From NCBI RefSeq assembly GCF_005281615.1, contig NZ_SZZM01000001.1, forward strand, positions 1,707,455-1,771,454: a DNA stretch of 64,000 nucleotides, given 5' to 3'. This DNA comes from Rhodoligotrophos defluvii (GTDB lineage: Bacteria > Pseudomonadota > Alphaproteobacteria > Rhizobiales > Im1). Shown in pieces: positions 61,229-64,000 of the stretch (its first letter is position 1; every line of letters begins with the position of its first letter). The position numbers were made by a program, and so were the translations under genes. The notes beneath the pieces were generated by a model. The model searched no databases. It saw only the letters and a program-made list of their open reading frames with translations, and had not been told where the DNA came from.

Positions 61229-62398
61229 GTGCAAAGGTTCGGTACCCGGTATTCACTCAGGTCCGTTGGCCAAGCGAAATGGCTCAATGCCGCAAAGCTG
61301 GCGGTTTTGGCCTATTTCTTCTTCTTTTCTGTCCCTTATGCTGTTGCCGTCACGGAATTCCCGCCCCATGGCGGTCCCGGCGGAGGCGATTTCCGGGAGG
61401 AGTGTCCGTCCGGCGAATATTTGGTTGGCGCGCGGTATCGGTCGGGTTTGTGGCTGGATCAGATCTCGATAATTTGTGCCCCGATCGATGCGGCCGGCTT
61501 GACCGGCCAACATTCGCACGGTTCGCCTGTTGGTGGAAACGGCGGTGCCCCGGGTGAGAAATGGTGCAACCCCGGCCACACAATCGTTGGCGGGGGGATC
61601 TTGTTGCGTTCGGACAATCGCTATGTCCGGATGATCGACTTCAGATGCAAAGCGACCACAAGTGACGCAGGATACCTCTTGGCGAATGTCGGCGCACCCG
61701 CAAGCATATTTCCCGAACATCACCAGTCCTGCCCGACTGGAGAAGCGGTTGTCGGTATCCATGGCCGTGCCGGTGCGTTCGTGGATGCAATCGGCCTGAT
61801 CTGCGGTGAAATCCCCCGGTTCGACCCTTCCCGTCCGGAGCCCCGTCCCGAGGCCTGTCTGGACATTGAGGAAGATCCCGTGCCGGAACAGTGGAAAGAC
61901 ATGCTGAACGCCCATAACGAGCGGCGGGTGACCCATTGCGTTGCGCCGCTCAGCTGGTCGAGAGAGCTTGCCGAGGCAGCCCAAGCCTATGCGGAAAAGT
62001 GTATCCTCGACACGCATGGCTCTGACGGCGAGAACATGGCGGATGCGTGGACCGTGAGAAACGGCAATCCCGTCCTGCCCGCGCTTTCCGACAGAGAGGC
62101 CTTCGAGAATACATGGTATTGCGAGGTGAACAACTACGACTTCCTCAACCCGCAGTTCCAAGGCGGGTTCACTGCAGGCTGCAGGAACGTCAACGGGCAT
62201 TTTACCCAGATCGTGTGGAAGGACACATGTCAGCTCGGGTGCGGCAGGGCGACATGCGAGATGACCGACAGCAACGGTATCGTCCGGACCGGGACACATT
62301 GGGTGTGCAGGTATAAACCGGCCGGCAACATCAATGTCCACGACCCGGATGTCTTGAAGGAGCAGGTGCGCCCGCCTCTCTGTAAAGCGGACGAGTGA
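61229..62398 (+). CDS. Secreted CAP-domain (SCP/PR-1) protein with three Cys-bounded repeats
   Basis: A protein of 389 residues with a signal peptide (about 1-42, core AAKLAVLAYFFFFSVPYAVA). Three repeats follow, each bounded by a Cys pair (C59/C83, C113/C140, C168/C192) with the pattern CP-G-(x3)-VG and then D-x-I-(x3)-C. From about residue 215 comes a CAP domain: LNAHNERRVTHCVAPLSWS, ENMADAW and NGHFTQIVWKDTCQLGCG. CAP proteins act outside the cell, with roles such as lipid binding. The GTG at 61229 is chosen because GAGGGGGG lies eight bases before it. An upstream TTG at 61181 is in frame. Confidence 0.87.
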   Translation: MQRFGTRYSLRSVGQAKWLNAAKLAVLAYFFFFSVPYAVAVTEFPPHGGPGGGDFREECPSGEYLVGARYRSGLWLDQISIICAPIDAAGLTGQHSHGSPVGGNGGAPGEKWCNPGHTIVGGGILLRSDNRYVRMIDFRCKATTSDAGYLLANVGAPASIFPEHHQSCPTGEAVVGIHGRAGAFVDAIGLICGEIPRFDPSRPEPRPEACLDIEEDPVPEQWKDMLNAHNERRVTHCVAPLSWSRELAEAAQAYAEKCILDTHGSDGENMADAWTVRNGNPVLPALSDREAFENTWYCEVNNYDFLNPQFQGGFTAGCRNVNGHFTQIVWKDTCQLGCGRATCEMTDSNGIVRTGTHWVCRYKPAGNINVHDPDVLKEQVRPPLCKADE

Positions 62399-62419
62399 GA
62401 GTTTGGCCCGAGCAGCCCT

Positions 62420-63535
62420 CTAATCGTCCGCTGACAGGTCATAACCGAAACGCGCGGCGACGTCTTCGGTGCGAACACGGATTGTATCGCGATCGGCCCT
62501 GGAAAAGGCGGGATGGTAGTATGTAGGGCGGGCGATCATGGCGCGTGCAAGATCAGGAAGGCCTTGATGGTCCAGATCGCAATGATCGAGGATCATCGAA
62601 AGTATCGCTCCTGGATCTGCGCAGAGGTCTTCGTAACGGACGATGCGTGCGGCGCGACCAAGTTCGGCAGCTTGGATGCAATCTGCAATATGGCCATAGA
62701 CCCCTGCCCATAGGGTGGCCCATCCCGCGATTTCTTCGCCATTCCGCCAGAGGCTGCCGATTTCCTCGGCCAGGCTTTGATCGCCGACATTGATCGGCCG
62801 GCGATCTAATCCAAACTCGAAATGCCCGCTGCGCCGCATCTGGCGGCGGACACGATCGTCCTCGGCCCCAGCCGCAGAAAACAACCTATGTTGCTTCATC
62901 AGGGAGGCGACGTGCCAGACGGGATGGCGGATGGGAATGAGGAAGCGCGCGTCCGGGAAGAGCTTCCTCAAATATCCGATGCGCGTGACGTTGTAATTTC
63001 CCTTGGCGAGATATCGCGAGCCGCCGCGCAATATCAGGAGCTTCCGGATGTGGTCTTGATAGAACCGCTCGAAATGAGGATTGCTGGTGCCCATATCCAG
63101 AACCGCACTTTTCGCGGGGTCGTGAAGACCCGGAAAGAAGACGCTCCAGATCACCTCTTCAAAAGCTTCTGGACTCTCCGGGGTTACGAGAATGCGGTCT
63201 CTATGCGCCCGCTCGGTGGCTTCGTGTTTTTTGCTGCCGGCGCGATCAACAAACCAATTCCAAGCCCAAGGCGTGAGGAGCATCGGAAAATCGCGGTAGC
63301 GGTGAGTTGCGGTCTCGGTATGGCGGGAGAGCAGCTCGAGCAGAATCGTGCTGCCTGAGCGCGCAAGCCCCGCGATGTAGATCGGCCGGTCGAGCTTGGC
63401 TTTCGCGACGCTCTCGCGCACGAGCCGTGTCTCCCAATCGCCAAGCCTTACCCATAGACGCGGATGCCGCTCGATGAGGCCGCCAAGCAGATCCGTCCAT
63501 GGATCCACCTTCATGGTCTGTTTGCGAGCCGTCAT
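62420..63535 (-). CDS. Sulfotransferase family protein
   Basis: A protein of 371 residues. The PAPS 5'-phosphosulfate loop reads IYIAGLARSGSTILLELLS near residue 46, and the 3'-phosphate region has FLIPIRHPVWHVASLM. Such bacterial proteins transfer sulfate from PAPS to lipids, glycans or small molecules. The ATG at 63535 overlaps the stop of the upstream membrane-protein gene (ATGA), so the two form an operon and may act on the same envelope compound. It converges with the CAP-domain gene. Confidence 0.88.
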   Translation of the reverse strand: MTARKQTMKVDPWTDLLGGLIERHPRLWVRLGDWETRLVRESVAKAKLDRPIYIAGLARSGSTILLELLSRHTETATHRYRDFPMLLTPWAWNWFVDRAGSKKHEATERAHRDRILVTPESPEAFEEVIWSVFFPGLHDPAKSAVLDMGTSNPHFERFYQDHIRKLLILRGGSRYLAKGNYNVTRIGYLRKLFPDARFLIPIRHPVWHVASLMKQHRLFSAAGAEDDRVRRQMRRSGHFEFGLDRRPINVGDQSLAEEIGSLWRNGEEIAGWATLWAGVYGHIADCIQAAELGRAARIVRYEDLCADPGAILSMILDHCDLDHQGLPDLARAMIARPTYYHPAFSRADRDTIRVRTEDVAARFGYDLSADD

Positions 63536-64000
63536 TCGATGCGGCGAACGGTCTTCAAGATGAGCGCGAAGAGGACCAGGGTGGCAAAAAACGTAACCTC
63601 CCAACCCCGCATCCAGCCGGGACCGATTGAAAGAATTTCCTGGCGGGGCAGGGCGAATTCGACCCGGTCGATGGGTAGCGCATCTGCTAGGTAGCCGGCG
63701 GGATTGGCGACAAGCGCATTCCACCACCGCCGCTTATGGATGATCGAAACCGGTACGGGGACAGGCACTTCGGCGACAGCGGCGCCGTCCGGATCCAGAA
63801 CTTCGGCCCTCGGCGGCGCGCCGGTCCCGTCGTCGACCCACCGTGCTTGGAACTCGCCGGGCACTTGCACGCTGATGGGCGTCCCCGGCGGCGGAAAGGT
63901 GCCGCCGTAGTTGGCATCGAGCCAGACGATGAAGATGAGCAGCGGCAGCGATGCAATCAGGGTTGCCGGGAGCACGGCCGCGACGCGGCGGAAGGCGAGC
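63532..64000 (-). CDS. Membrane protein, 5' end beyond the window
   Basis: At least 155 residues are visible; the frame stays open to the window edge, so the start lies outside. There is a hydrophobic segment near the visible N-terminus (ATLIASLPLLIFIVWLD), a proline-rich periplasm-like middle part (about 100 residues) and a C-terminal membrane segment (FFATLVLFALILKTV). No family is recognised. It is translationally coupled to the sulfotransferase gene. Confidence 0.7.
   Translation of the reverse strand, partial: LAFRRVAAVLPATLIASLPLLIFIVWLDANYGGTFPPPGTPISVQVPGEFQARWVDDGTGAPPRAEVLDPDGAAVAEVPVPVPVSIIHKRRWWNALVANPAGYLADALPIDRVEFALPRQEILSIGPGWMRGWEVTFFATLVLFALILKTVRRIE

Overview
The window is GC-rich, densely packed chromosomal DNA. 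Codon use, an Atu4866-family protein, a RIME-like intergenic repeat (51928-52007), IS427-type transposase remains, many TRAP transporters and many LysR regulators all suggest an alphaproteobacterium, most likely of the Hyphomicrobiales (Rhizobiales). The genus cannot be read from the sequence. There is one tRNA (tRNA-Ser, anticodon GGA), no rRNA and no CRISPR array.

Layout. (1) 108-9001: a single-chain biotin-dependent acyl-CoA carboxylase, two acyl-CoA synthetases and a glutamine-dependent NAD+ synthase. (2) 9015-12214: a DUF3775 protein, a phosphoribosyltransferase, and a LysR regulator divergent from an ornithine cyclodeaminase-like enzyme. (3) 12256-19072: a carbohydrate locus with a GH3 beta-glucosidase, a fused ABC exporter-type protein, a GH144-like endo-beta-1,2-glucanase and a GH15 enzyme. 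(4) 19108-25637: an acyl-CoA catabolic regulon (TetR, SDR, enoyl-CoA hydratase, acyl-CoA dehydrogenase, acyl-CoA synthetase, an orphan ABC-type binding protein). It is tied together by two copies of one inverted-repeat operator. (5) 25933-30121: DUF3429 protein, MsrA, tRNA-Ser, then a three-gene operon (SDR, CMD-like, Atu4866-like) divergent from its LysR. (6) 30122-31616: truncated ABC-ATPase and frameshifted AraC remnants, plus a small conserved-looking protein. (7) 31617-42884: an uncharacterised catabolic island with an orotate-PRTase-like protein and a coupled 43-residue ORF, TRAP transporter, LysR, Rieske oxygenase and reductase, NAD-dependent epimerase-like enzyme, an unknown protein, a DUF1116 (AllG-like) protein and an amidase. 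(8) 42882-45554: a decayed IS5-family element, an ATC-hydrolase-family gene, a gene remnant and AT-rich DNA. (9) 45555-49868: a large glycine-rich autotransporter. (10) 50078-58097: MgtC and DUF2254 membrane proteins, a MarR-GNAT fusion, and a GlxA-type regulator with a second TRAP system and a proline-racemase-family enzyme. (11) 58118-64000: MerR with an MFS pump, an SDR, a secreted CAP-domain protein, a sulfotransferase and a partial membrane protein.

How the parts work together. Regions 1 and 4 together could activate, carboxylate and beta-oxidise acyl chains. Region 7 looks like import of an organic acid by TRAP, oxygenation by the Rieske pair, dehydrogenation or epimerisation, and cleavage of amide or carbamoyl bonds. 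A bipartite DNA element (AAATCCGAAGG, 16 bases, GTAATTCCC) occurs with identical spacing before both the TRAP operon and the Rieske operon. This suggests the LysR encoded between them controls both. This island is the best candidate for an undescribed system.
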